A stretch of DNA of 64,000 nucleotides, taken from assembly GCF_027460265.1 (NCBI RefSeq), contig NZ_JAPZBC010000001.1, positions 4,630,001 through 4,694,000 of the forward strand. Reading direction: 5' to 3'. This DNA is from Streptomyces sp. WMMC940 (GTDB lineage: Bacteria > Actinomycetota > Actinomycetes > Streptomycetales > Streptomycetaceae). Shown here one piece after another: positions 1-10,184 of the stretch. The notes under the pieces are model-generated. The model had not been told where the DNA came from. It did not search any database and saw nothing but the letters and a program-made list of their open reading frames with translations. A program made the translations under genes and the position numbers. The stretch's first letter is position 1; each line of letters starts with the position of its first letter.

Positions 1-2035
<2,035 letters not shown>

Positions 2036-2124
2036 TCAGTTGCTCGCGTCCACTGTGTCAGTTCTGAAGTAACGAACATGCCGGGACCATGTGGATGGTC
2101 GGTCGGGTTCGACATCTTCATAGA

Positions 2125-2243
2125 GTTTCGGTGGTCATAGCGTCAGGGAAACGCCCGGTTACATTCCGAACCCGGAAGCTAAGCCTTTCAGCGCCGATGG
2201 TACTGCAGGGGGGACCCTGTGGGAGAGTAGGACACCGCCGAAC
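2125..2243 (+). rRNA. rrf: 5S ribosomal RNA
   Basis: This is a 5S rRNA of about 117-119 nt, beginning GTTTCGGTGGTCATAGCG and ending near GACACCGCCGAAC. The two ends pair to form the terminal stem, and the conserved CCGAACCCGGAAGCTAAG block lies in the middle. It follows the 23S gene by about 90 nt, the usual 16S-23S-5S order. Ends are uncertain by one or two bases. Confidence 0.96.
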
Positions 2244-2252
2244 AAATCTTGA

Positions 2253-2294
2253 AGCCTCAACCCCCGGGTGAAAACCCGGGGGTTGAGGCTTTTT
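2253..2294 (+). terminator. Intrinsic terminator of the rRNA operon
   Basis: A perfect 17-bp inverted repeat (arms 2253-2269 and 2274-2290) with a GAAA loop is followed by a short T run. It starts about 10 nt after the 5S gene, so it is the rRNA operon terminator. Confidence 0.93.
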
Positions 2295-2472
2295 CGCGTT
2301 CCGGGGCTGATCCCGCCTCCGCGGTCCCGGCTCCTTCGAGGACCGGGACAGCGACGTCAACGGAATTTGAACAGGTGATGTCGGTCCAGTTCATGACGCC
2401 GCCGCGCGAGGACCCGGGGTCGCAGAGGCTCTTCGATGGTGTCCGGCGTCGGCGTGCACCAGCTGCGCGATC

Positions 2473-2522
2473 ACCGGCACCCGGTGCCCGTCGGCCGAGG
2501 CCGGCGGGCACCGGGTGCCGGT
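2473..2522. terminator. Very strong hairpin, possible bidirectional terminator
   Basis: Arms 2473-2490 and 2505-2522 are an exact 18-bp inverted repeat. The 14-nt loop can itself pair (2492-2496 with 2499-2503), giving an almost continuous 23-24 bp stem. No T run follows. The hairpin lies between the convergent rRNA operon and the DUF58-led minus-strand operon, so it could stop transcription from both sides. The rest of 2295-2700 shows no gene. Confidence 0.6.
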
Positions 2523-2700
2523 AGCGCACCGAGCCGGAGTCCCTGCGACGCACGATGCTGGAACCTCTGCCCCCTCCCGGTCGGTCAGCCTGCGCACACG
2601 GACAAGGCCCCAGCCACCGCGCCTTCCGGGATCGGGTCGGACATCACAGCACACTCAACCGCCGCGACCGCGGATCCTGCGCACCTGCGCGGTCAGACCA

Positions 2701-4011
2701 CTAGAGACGTCCCGCTGCCTTGAGCGCCAGGTAGGCGTCGGCCAGAGCCGGTGCGAGGTTCTCCGGAGTGGTGTCGACCACGGTCACGCCGTGGCGCTGG
2801 AGTTGTTCCGCCGTGCGGCGGCGCTGCTGCTGGGCCTGGGTGCCGGCGACGGCCTCGTACACCGCGTCCAGGTTGCCGCGCCCGCCCGACATTTTCTCGA
2901 TGTGCGGATCCGCGACCGAGGCGACCATCACCGTGTGGCGCTGCGTGAGCTGCGGCAGCACCGGCAGGAGGCCCTCTTCGACGGGGGCGGCGTCCAGGCT
3001 GGTCAGCAGTACGACGAGAGAGCGCCGGGGGGCGTGCCTGAGTGTCGCCGCGCTGAGGCCACGGGCGTCCGTCTCCACCAACTCAGGTTCCAGGGGTGCC
3101 ATGGCGTCGACCATGGCCGGCAGGATTTCCCCGGCTGATCTGCCCTGTACCTGGGCGCGGACGCGGCGGTCGTAGGCCAGCAGGTCCACACGGTCACCCG
3201 CGCGGGTGGCGAGCGCGGTGAGGAGGAGAGCGGAGTCCATGGCCGCGTCCAGACGAGGGACGTTGCCCACCCTTCCGGCCGCGGTCCGGCCCGTGTCCAG
3301 CACGATCAGGATGTGCCGATCCCGTTCCGGCCGCCAGGTGCGGACGGCGACCGTCCTCTGCCGTGCGGTGGCGCGCCAGTCGATGGAGCGGGTGTCGTCC
3401 CCCGGGACGTACTCGCGGAGGCTGTCGAACTCGGTGCCCTCCCCGCGGATCAGCACGCTGGTCCGACCGTCGAGTTCGCGGAGGCGGGCCAGTCGGGACG
3501 GCAGGTGTTTGCGGCTCGAGAAGGGCGGCAGGACGCGGACCGTCCAGGGCACCCGGTGGTTCGCCTGGCGGGCGGCGAGGCCGAGCGGTCCATAGGAACG
3601 GACCGTGACGAGCTCGGCGTGGTGGTCACCGCGGCGGGTGGGGCGGAGGACCGTCGCGAGACGGCGGCGCTCGCCGGCCGGTACGGTCACCGTGTGTCGT
3701 GAGGCGGCATGTTCGGTTCCTGGGAGCCAGCTGCTCGGTGGCCAGGCGTCGCGCAGGCGGGCCCGCAGCCGCCGGGAGGAGTCGTTGGTTACCGTGAGCT
3801 GCACTTCCGCGCTCTTGCCGAGTCGAACTGACGAATCACCGGTTCGGGTGAACTGGACGGTTCGGACTGGTGCGGCCAAGGCGTAGTCGCACAGAATTGC
3901 TACTGAGAGTGGTGCGTTTACGGCCAGCATCCCCGTCCAGCTGGGTTCGAGGAGCCCGACAGGGATGGAGCCGAGAGCGGCGAGGAGTGCCGCTCGTCCG
4001 GTGAGGACCAT
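2701..4011 (-). CDS. DUF58 domain-containing protein
   Basis: This 436-residue protein has two N-terminal hydrophobic segments (about 8-45) and a DUF58 domain. The family signature REYVPGDDTRSIDW is at 199-212. A von Willebrand A-like fold follows, with a degenerate metal site DTGRT at 239-243. DUF58 proteins are membrane-anchored partners of MoxR-type AAA+ ATPases and are thought to act in assembly or activation of envelope or metalloprotein complexes; the exact role here is unknown. The gene starts 11 bp after the moxR-like stop and is the last gene of a five-gene operon. Confidence 0.88.
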   Translation of the reverse strand: MVLTGRAALLAALGSIPVGLLEPSWTGMLAVNAPLSVAILCDYALAAPVRTVQFTRTGDSSVRLGKSAEVQLTVTNDSSRRLRARLRDAWPPSSWLPGTEHAASRHTVTVPAGERRRLATVLRPTRRGDHHAELVTVRSYGPLGLAARQANHRVPWTVRVLPPFSSRKHLPSRLARLRELDGRTSVLIRGEGTEFDSLREYVPGDDTRSIDWRATARQRTVAVRTWRPERDRHILIVLDTGRTAAGRVGNVPRLDAAMDSALLLTALATRAGDRVDLLAYDRRVRAQVQGRSAGEILPAMVDAMAPLEPELVETDARGLSAATLRHAPRRSLVVLLTSLDAAPVEEGLLPVLPQLTQRHTVMVASVADPHIEKMSGGRGNLDAVYEAVAGTQAQQQRRRTAEQLQRHGVTVVDTTPENLAPALADAYLALKAAGRL

Positions 4012-4022
4012 GGCGCACCGCC

Positions 4023-5006
4023 TCAGCGGGGGACGGGGACGTGGGCGAGGATGGCGGTGATGACCGAGTCCGCCGTGACGCCTTCCATCTCGGCTTCCGG
4101 CCGGAGCTGGATGCGATGACGGAGGGTGGGCAGGGCGAGGGCCTTCACGTCGTCGGGGATGACGTAGTCGCGGCCGGTGAGCCAGGCCCAGGCCCGCGCT
4201 GTGGAGAGCAGGGCGGTGGCGCCTCGGGGAGAGACGCCGAGGGTGAGTGAGGGGGAGTCTCGGGTGGCACGGCAGATATCGACGACATAGCCCGCGATCT
4301 CGGCGGAGACCGAGGTCTTGGCGACGGCCGTTCGGGCGGCTTCCAGGTCGGCGGGGGTGGCGACGGGGCGGAGTCCGGCGGCCTGCAGATCGCGCGGGTT
4401 GAAGCCCTCGGCGTGCCTGGCCAGGACGTTGATCTCGTCGTCGCGTGACGGCAGCGGCACGGTCAGCTTCAGCAGAAAGCGGTCGAGCTGTGCTTCGGGC
4501 AGGGGGTATGTGCCCTCGTACTCGACCGGGTTCTGAGTCGCGGCCACCAGGAACGGCTCAGGGAGAGGGCGGGGCGTGCCGTCGACGGTGACCTGGCGCT
4601 CCTCCATGGCTTCCAGAAGTGATGACTGGGTCTTCGGTGGTGTCCTGTTGATCTCGTCGGCGAGCAGGAGGTTGGTGAAGACCGGACCCGGCTGGAAGGA
4701 GAACTCCGCGGTCCGCGTGTCATAGATCAGGGAGCCGGTGACATCACTGGGCATGAGGTCCGGAGTGAACTGGACCCGCTTGGTGTCCAGTTCGAGCGAA
4801 GCGGCCAGAGCCCGCACGAGGAGGGTCTTGGCGACGCCGGGCACTCCCTCGAGGAGGACATGGCCACGGCAGAGCAGGGCCACGACCAGTCCGGTGACCG
4901 CGGAGTCCTGGCCGACCACGGCCTTCGCGATCTCGGTGCGCAGAGCCTCCAGCGAGGCGCGTGCGTCGTCCGAGTGCTCGGCGGTCTCGGGGGGCGGGGC
5001 GCTCAT
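4023..5006 (-). CDS. MoxR-family AAA+ ATPase
   Basis: This 327-residue soluble AAA+ ATPase has Walker A GVPGVAKT (54-61), Walker B LLLADEIN (113-120), sensor ATQNP (156-160) and the MoxR C-terminal lid. MoxR ATPases act as chaperones that remodel partners encoded beside them, here most likely the DUF58 protein. Its ATG overlaps the stop of the DUF4350 gene by four bases (ATGA), so the two are translationally coupled. The cellular target cannot be read from the sequence. Confidence 0.93.
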   Translation of the reverse strand: MSAPPPETAEHSDDARASLEALRTEIAKAVVGQDSAVTGLVVALLCRGHVLLEGVPGVAKTLLVRALAASLELDTKRVQFTPDLMPSDVTGSLIYDTRTAEFSFQPGPVFTNLLLADEINRTPPKTQSSLLEAMEERQVTVDGTPRPLPEPFLVAATQNPVEYEGTYPLPEAQLDRFLLKLTVPLPSRDDEINVLARHAEGFNPRDLQAAGLRPVATPADLEAARTAVAKTSVSAEIAGYVVDICRATRDSPSLTLGVSPRGATALLSTARAWAWLTGRDYVIPDDVKALALPTLRHRIQLRPEAEMEGVTADSVITAILAHVPVPR

Positions 5007-6217
5007 GAAGTGCGTACCTCTCGTTCGAGGGAGTCCAGTTGGTCAGCCAGGCGGATGAGTCCGGCGTCGTCGGCAGGGGCCGGTCCGAAGAGCAGAGTCC
5101 GGAGCTCGCGGTCGCTGTCGCGCAGATGTGTCGAGACAGCCGGGAGGAGGAGGTCGGGTGAATGGGCGTCCGCGAGGGTGACGCCCAGGAGGGGGGCGAG
5201 CCGGGTCCGGGTGGCCTGGCGGAGGGTGGAGGCGGCGCGGTCGCGGGCGTTCGCCTTGCGGTAGAGACGGGCACGGCCCTCGGTGGACTCGGAGGCACGG
5301 ACGGCCACGGGCAGCCGTTCGCTGACGAGCGGCCCGAGCCGGCGAGCACGCCAAACGGCGGCGAGCGCGGCGGCGACGGCGAGCTGAAGGGTGGCCCAGA
5401 GCCATCCGGAAGGGATGAGCCGGCCGATGCCGGTTTCGCCCTCCCCGCGCCCGTCGCGGGTGCCGTCGTCTCCGGCGGCCGATCCATCGGAGAGGGAAGG
5501 GAGGTACCAGACCAGATGAGGGCGGGAACCGAGCAGTTGGAGGGCGAGCGAGGCGTTGCCCTCCTTGCCGAGGCGTTCGTTGTAGAGGATGTCGGGGGCG
5601 CCGAGGAGGATGGTGTCGCCGGTTCCGGGAGCGTCGGTCCGGAGCAGCGTCGGCAGTCCGTCGACGAGGTAGCAGGAGTCGCTGCCGAGGGTGTTGTCGG
5701 TCGAGTAGCGCTCGCCGCCGAGGTCGGCGCTCCCGGCTCGCCGGGCTGCCGGGAAGGTGCACCGCGGCTCACGCGCGGCGACCGGGGCGGGTGTGTCGGC
5801 CGAGGCGCCGGGGGCGAGGGTGCCGACGGAGACGGGGCCGGGGGCGACGAGGACGGAACGGCCGCCGGAGGAGGCCATCGCCATGCGCAGGATGTCCTGT
5901 TGACTGCCGCTCAGCAGGTCGGGTCCGGCGACCAGCAGGGTGGTGTCGGGGCCCGTCGCGGCGGTGGCTTCGGCCAGGGTGGTGACCACGCGAGTGGTGA
6001 CGCCTCGGTCCTTGAGCAGTTCGGCGACGGCGCGGCTGCCGGAGGGGTCGGTGGAGCGCGGGTCGAGGCGGCCGTGGCCGCCGTCGGAGCGGATGACCGC
6101 GATGACGAAACCGGCCACGATGAGGACCACGAGCGCGAGCAGGATTCCCCGGCTGCGGATCCAGATCTGGTGGGTGGTCGGGGACACCGCGGTGGTGCCG
6201 GTCGTGGCCCCGGTCAT
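5003..6217 (-). CDS. DUF4350 domain-containing membrane protein
   Basis: The chosen ATG at 6217 overlaps the upstream DUF4129 stop (ATGA) and gives 404 residues. A longer frame runs upstream but only antisense to coding sequence. There is a transmembrane helix at about 23-42. A DUF4350 (ThuA/glutamine-amidotransferase-like) domain follows at about 55-215, starting with the family-like block DPSGSRAVAELLKDRGV. A second membrane helix lies near 275-293, then a cytoplasmic tail. DUF4350 proteins are regularly found in MoxR/DUF58 operons; the biochemical function is not known. Confidence 0.85.
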   Translation of the reverse strand: MTGATTGTTAVSPTTHQIWIRSRGILLALVVLIVAGFVIAVIRSDGGHGRLDPRSTDPSGSRAVAELLKDRGVTTRVVTTLAEATAATGPDTTLLVAGPDLLSGSQQDILRMAMASSGGRSVLVAPGPVSVGTLAPGASADTPAPVAAREPRCTFPAARRAGSADLGGERYSTDNTLGSDSCYLVDGLPTLLRTDAPGTGDTILLGAPDILYNERLGKEGNASLALQLLGSRPHLVWYLPSLSDGSAAGDDGTRDGRGEGETGIGRLIPSGWLWATLQLAVAAALAAVWRARRLGPLVSERLPVAVRASESTEGRARLYRKANARDRAASTLRQATRTRLAPLLGVTLADAHSPDLLLPAVSTHLRDSDRELRTLLFGPAPADDAGLIRLADQLDSLEREVRTS

Positions 6218-6903
6218 CCGGTGCCCCCCCGGACCGTGGCCGTCAGATCCGGCTTGGTGCGCCCCAGTTCGGTGTCGAGGTCCCGCAGACGTGTGTACGC
6301 CTGCTGGTCGGCGGTGCGTCCGCCGTATGTGACGTCGTCGAAGGTACGGGACGCCGAGCGCAGCGCGTCGGTGTGGCCGGGCAGAGTGCGTCCGGCTTCC
6401 GCGGCGGCCTCGTCGGCGGTACGGCCGGGGCGGGGCTCGAGCAGAGCGCGTTCCTCGAGGGAGCGGACGATGGCGCGCATCCGTTCCTGGACCGCCTGGT
6501 TCCAGCGTCCCGCGGCGGCGTGCGTCTCGGCGGTCGCCCGGTGCTCGGCGGCGCTGCGGGGGCGGTCGTCGAAGAGCGCGTCCCCGGTGGTGAGGGTGCG
6601 GTGCGGGGTGCCCAGCCGCCACCACAGCGCGGCGATCAGGGCGGCGACGAGAAGGGCGATGACGGCGAGTCCGAGCGGGCCGCCGGGTGAGGCTCCCGCC
6701 GCGGTGTCGAGCACGTCGGCGAGCCACTCCCAGAAGCGGTTGAGGGCGCGCTCGACCAGGTTGGGGTCGTTCTCGTGGTACATCGGCTCGGACAGCTCGC
6801 GTTCGGCCGCCTCCCTCGCGGGGACGCGAGGGAGCTCCACGGGCACGTCGTCGTCGGCGTGGACCCGAAGCCACGTCCTGGTCGTTCCCCCCGTGACGGA
6901 CAC
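6214..6903 (-). CDS. DUF4129 domain-containing membrane protein
   Basis: This 229-residue protein starts at a GTG four bases after the preceding stop. It has an N-terminal region with YHENDPNLVERALNRFWEWL, one transmembrane helix at about 77-95 and a C-terminal DUF4129 helical domain containing the alternating RMRAIVRSLEER and AAAEAGRTLP segments. DUF4129 often forms the tail of transglutaminase-like proteins in MoxR loci; here it stands alone. It is coupled to the DUF4350 gene by an ATGA overlap. A structural role in the same membrane complex is inferred. Confidence 0.85.
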   Translation of the reverse strand: MSVTGGTTRTWLRVHADDDVPVELPRVPAREAAERELSEPMYHENDPNLVERALNRFWEWLADVLDTAAGASPGGPLGLAVIALLVAALIAALWWRLGTPHRTLTTGDALFDDRPRSAAEHRATAETHAAAGRWNQAVQERMRAIVRSLEERALLEPRPGRTADEAAAEAGRTLPGHTDALRSASRTFDDVTYGGRTADQQAYTRLRDLDTELGRTKPDLTATVRGGTG

Positions 6904-6907
6904 GGCG

Positions 6908-8122
6908 TCAGCTCCTGGGGGTGTCGTCGCCCGGTGCAGAGCCGTGGTCGTTGACGCCCGCTGCCCTGGCCAGTTCGAGGTCGAGAGCCTCGCGGCGGAT
7001 GCGCTGGTCCACGTAGAGGAGCACGGTGACGCCCGCCGAGATCGGATAGGTGATGGACGAGGCGATCACCGCGCCGATGCCGGTGATGATCAGGAAGGGC
7101 CAGCCGAACTCCGGTGTACTGCCCGAGAACAGTCCGCTGAGTCCCTCGCCGTCGACGGCGTAGGCGATCAGGCCGAACGGGATGGCGATGATCAAGGACA
7201 CCAGGAAGGTCAGCAGCATCGTGAGCATCAGGATGCCGAAGACCCGCCACCATGCCCCGCGCACCAGCTTCGCCGAGCGGCGCATCGACTGGACGACCCC
7301 CTGCCGTTCCAGCATGAGGGCGGGCGAGGCGAGTGCGAACCGGACCATCAGCCAGACGGCGACGACCGCGCCGGCGATCCCGCCGAGTGCGGCGAGGACG
7401 GCGCCGCCCTCGGAGCCGAGGAGCAGGCCCGGCAGCAGTCCCAGGCCGAGCACAGCGGCGGCGATCAGCGGCAGCAGCAGGGTGAGACCGAGGAGTTGGG
7501 GCAGTCGCGGTCGCGCCTCGCGCCACGCGTCGGACAGCGTGACGTCGCGGCCCAGCACCGAGCGGCTGATGACCACGGTCAGCAGGGCGGTGGTGAAGAG
7601 CGTGGCGATCAGAGTGATCGCCATGACCGGTGCCGTGCCCACGAGCGTCGCGTTGAGCTGGTCCCCCAGCTGGCTCAGGGCTTCCTCCGGAGTGGCGTTC
7701 GGATCCACCGCGGGCGGCTGCGGGACGAGATAGCGCTGGACGAGGATGTCGCAGATCTGAGTGATGACGGAGACCGTGATCGTGATGCCCAGGACCGTGC
7801 GCCAGTGGGCGCGCAGCGTGGACACCGCGCCGTCGAGGATCTCGCCGACTCCGAGCGGGCGCAGCGGGATCACTCCGGGCTTCGCGGCCGGCGGCTGCCC
7901 CCAGCCGCCTCGCTGCGGTGCGCCGCCCCAGCCCGGTCCGCCGGTCTGCGGGGGCACGGGTCCGCCGCCGGGTCCGGTCGGCGGGGCCCACTGGCCCTCG
8001 GGCGGCTGCTCCTTGGACCACTTCGAGGAGACGTCGGGAGCGGAGGCGGGGGCGGGCGCTCCGGCACCCCGGTCGTCGGACGGGGAGGATCCGGGCGAGG
8101 CCCAGCCCGGAGTGTCGTTCAC
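6908..8122 (-). CDS. Multi-pass membrane protein, GDPD membrane-domain-like
   Basis: The GTG start at 8122 is preceded by GAGGTGG at about 6 nt, a good ribosome site, and gives 404 residues. A Pro/Gly-rich cytoplasmic N-terminus (about 1-90) leads into six or so hydrophobic helices. This resembles the membrane domain found before glycerophosphodiester phosphodiesterase domains, but no catalytic domain is present. Such proteins commonly head the MoxR/DUF58/DUF4129 operon in Streptomyces. The gene is first in the operon, so the promoter should lie in 8123-8304. Function is unknown. Confidence 0.8.
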   Translation of the reverse strand: MNDTPGWASPGSSPSDDRGAGAPAPASAPDVSSKWSKEQPPEGQWAPPTGPGGGPVPPQTGGPGWGGAPQRGGWGQPPAAKPGVIPLRPLGVGEILDGAVSTLRAHWRTVLGITITVSVITQICDILVQRYLVPQPPAVDPNATPEEALSQLGDQLNATLVGTAPVMAITLIATLFTTALLTVVISRSVLGRDVTLSDAWREARPRLPQLLGLTLLLPLIAAAVLGLGLLPGLLLGSEGGAVLAALGGIAGAVVAVWLMVRFALASPALMLERQGVVQSMRRSAKLVRGAWWRVFGILMLTMLLTFLVSLIIAIPFGLIAYAVDGEGLSGLFSGSTPEFGWPFLIITGIGAVIASSITYPISAGVTVLLYVDQRIRREALDLELARAAGVNDHGSAPGDDTPRS

Positions 8123-8151
8123 GGTCGTCCACCTCGTGGATGTGTCGCGGG

Positions 8152-8170
8152 GCCGGCTCGGCGAGCCGGC
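8152..8170. promoter_or_regulatory. 19-bp palindrome in divergent promoter region
   Basis: GCCGGCTCG (8152-8160) and CGAGCCGGC (8162-8170) form a perfect 9-bp inverted repeat around one base. It lies 30 nt upstream of the membrane-protein GTG and 135 nt upstream of mtnA. It could be an operator or a leader hairpin. In such GC-rich DNA it could also arise by chance. Confidence 0.35.
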
Positions 8171-8304
8171 TGGGTCACGGCGCCTGCCCGCACGTCTGGG
8201 CGGGAGGCTGGCAGCCATCGTGCCACGCACCGGCCGCGGGTGGGCCGGGCAGTGGATCTCGTTCTCTCCTTCATTGTGCGTGCGTCAGCGGGCAGACTGG
8301 GCGG

Positions 8305-9489
8305 ATGGCTGATCAGTACGTACAAACCCTCGACGGCGAACAGCCCCCCGGGCTCGACTCGCTGCGTTGGGACGAGCGCCCGGAAGGCCCGGTGCTGGTT
8401 CTGCTGGACCAGCGCAGATTGCCGGCCGAAGAGGCCGAGTTGGTGTGCACCGACGTCCCGGCCCTGGTGGAGGCGATCCGGACGCTGGCCGTGCGCGGTG
8501 CGCCGCTGCTGGGGATCGCCGGGGCCTACGGGGTCGCGCTGGCCGCGACACGGGGCTATGACGTGGCGGAGGCGGCAGCGCTGCTGGAGGCGGCGCGGCC
8601 CACCGCCGTGAACCTCGGCTACGGGGTGCGGCGGGCCGCTGGTGCGTACGAGACGGCGGTCGGCAGGGGCGCGGACGTGGAGCGGGCGGCCGCCGTCGTG
8701 CTGGCCGAGGCGCGGCAGCTGCACCGCGAGGACGCCGAGGCGAGCGAGCGGATGGCGCGGCACGGGCTCGCGCTGCTGGACGAGCTGCTGCCCGGCGGCA
8801 GCCATCGGATCCTGACCCACTGCAACACCGGGCGGCTGGTCTCCGGCGGTGAGGGCACGGCGTTCGCGGTGGCGCTCGCCGCGCACCGGGCGGGCCGGCT
8901 GCGCAGACTGTGGGTGGACGAGACCCGGCCGCTGCTGCAGGGCGCGCGACTGACCGCGTACGAGGCGGCCCGGAACGGCATGGCGTACACCTTGCTCACG
9001 GACAACGCGGCCGGATCGCTGTTCGCGGCGGGAGAGGTCGACGCCGTGCTGGTCGGTGCCGACCGGATCGCCGCGGACGGCTCCGTGGCCAACAAGGTGG
9101 GCAGCTATCCGCTCGCCGTCCTCGCCCGGTACCACCATGTGCCGTTCATCGTGGTGGCGCCGACCACGACCGTGGATCCGGCGACGCCCGACGGCGCGTC
9201 GATCGAGGTGGAGCAGCGGCCCGGGCAGGAGGTGTCGGAGCTGCCCGTGCCGCCCGAGAGGGTGACCGGTGTCACAGGCGTACCCGTGCCGCGCATATCG
9301 GAGGCGTCCTCCGGTGCCCTTGGGGTACCGGTCGCACCGGTGGGGACCCAGGCGTACAACCCCGCGTTCGATGTGACGCCGCCGGAACTCATGACCGCGA
9401 TCGTCACGGAGGAAGGGGTTGTCTCCCCGGTCACCGGGGCCGGGATCGCCGAGCTGTGTTCCAGGTCACGCCAGGTAACGATTAGCTAA
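8305..9489 (+). CDS. mtnA: S-methyl-5-thioribose-1-phosphate isomerase
   Basis: This 394-residue enzyme of methionine salvage converts methylthioribose-1-phosphate to methylthioribulose-1-phosphate. It matches the MtnA / eIF2B-related family: VRGAPLLGIAGAYG at 63-76, catalytic Cys173 in THCNTG, and catalytic Asp253 in VGADRIAADGSVANK. The frame stays open upstream, but the ATG at 8305 (MADQYVQTLDG) matches the family N-terminus. The stop is only 4 bp before the mtrA start, so it probably shares a transcript with the two-component system. Residues after about 305 carry a low-complexity insert rich in Val and Pro. No SAM-type riboswitch was recognised upstream. Confidence 0.94.
   Translation: MADQYVQTLDGEQPPGLDSLRWDERPEGPVLVLLDQRRLPAEEAELVCTDVPALVEAIRTLAVRGAPLLGIAGAYGVALAATRGYDVAEAAALLEAARPTAVNLGYGVRRAAGAYETAVGRGADVERAAAVVLAEARQLHREDAEASERMARHGLALLDELLPGGSHRILTHCNTGRLVSGGEGTAFAVALAAHRAGRLRRLWVDETRPLLQGARLTAYEAARNGMAYTLLTDNAAGSLFAAGEVDAVLVGADRIAADGSVANKVGSYPLAVLARYHHVPFIVVAPTTTVDPATPDGASIEVEQRPGQEVSELPVPPERVTGVTGVPVPRISEASSGALGVPVAPVGTQAYNPAFDVTPPELMTAIVTEEGVVSPVTGAGIAELCSRSRQVTIS
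9461..9480 (+). promoter_or_regulatory. 10-bp direct repeat before mtrA, candidate autoregulatory box
   Basis: CCAGGTCACG is followed directly by CCAGGTAACG: two copies with one mismatch and exact 10-bp spacing, ending 13 nt before the mtrA ATG. OmpR-family regulators bind tandem half-sites about one helical turn apart, so this may be where MtrA binds its own gene. It overlaps the last codons of mtnA. Confidence 0.4.
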
Positions 9490-9493
9490 TGGG

Positions 9494-10183
9494 ATGATGT
9501 CGAATATGAAGGGACGCGTCCTTGTCGTCGACGACGACACCGCACTGGCCGAGATGCTCGGCATCGTGCTGCGTGGTGAAGGGTTCGAGCCGTCGTTCGT
9601 AGCGGACGGCGACAAGGCACTCGCCGCTTTCCGGGAGACCAAGCCGGACCTCGTGCTGCTCGATCTCATGCTGCCGGGCCGGGACGGCATCGAGGTGTGC
9701 CGGCTCATCCGGGCGGAGTCGGGTGTGCCGATCGTCATGCTCACGGCCAAGAGTGACACCGTCGACGTGGTGGTCGGGCTGGAGTCCGGTGCCGACGACT
9801 ACATCGTCAAGCCGTTCAAGCCGAAGGAGCTGGTGGCCCGTATCCGGGCCAGGCTGCGGAGGTCCGAGGAGCCCGCGCCCGAGCAGCTCGCGATCGGCGA
9901 CCTGGTCATCGATGTGGCCGGGCACTCCGTGAAGCGCGACGGTCAGTCGATCGCGCTCACCCCGCTCGAGTTCGATCTGCTCGTGGCGCTCGCCCGCAAG
10001 CCGTGGCAGGTGTTCACGCGCGAGGTGCTGCTCGAGCAGGTGTGGGGCTACCGTCACGCGGCGGACACCCGTCTGGTGAATGTGCATGTGCAGCGGCTGC
10101 GCTCCAAGGTCGAGAAGGACCCGGAGCGGCCGGAGATCGTCGTGACCGTCCGTGGCGTCGGCTACAAGGCCGGACCGAGCTGA
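9494..10183 (+). CDS. mtrA: Response regulator MtrA (OmpR family)
   Basis: This 229-residue response regulator has a receiver domain with acidic pocket DDD (13-15), phospho-acceptor Asp57 (LLDLMLPG) and Lys107 (IVKPF). An OmpR-type winged-helix domain fills about 130-229, ending RGVGYKAG. The adjacent mtrB sensor and lpqB lipoprotein identify it as MtrA, the conserved actinobacterial regulator of cell-wall and developmental genes. A second ATG lies three bases in (9497) and another at residue 5; the first is used because it gives the usual MMSxMKGRVLVV start. Confidence 0.96.
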   Translation: MMSNMKGRVLVVDDDTALAEMLGIVLRGEGFEPSFVADGDKALAAFRETKPDLVLLDLMLPGRDGIEVCRLIRAESGVPIVMLTAKSDTVDVVVGLESGADDYIVKPFKPKELVARIRARLRRSEEPAPEQLAIGDLVIDVAGHSVKRDGQSIALTPLEFDLLVALARKPWQVFTREVLLEQVWGYRHAADTRLVNVHVQRLRSKVEKDPERPEIVVTVRGVGYKAGPS

Positions 10184-10184
10184 C

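Noticed and set aside
8123..8304. SAM-type riboswitch before mtnA
   Set aside because: No conserved SAM riboswitch core could be recognised in the 182-bp gap.
5162..8611. A plus-strand open frame of about 1150 codons across the DUF58/MoxR operon
   Set aside because: It is antisense to five well-supported genes. Long antisense frames are expected in GC-rich DNA with G/C third positions, and its sequence is low-complexity Arg/Gly/Ala/Asp.
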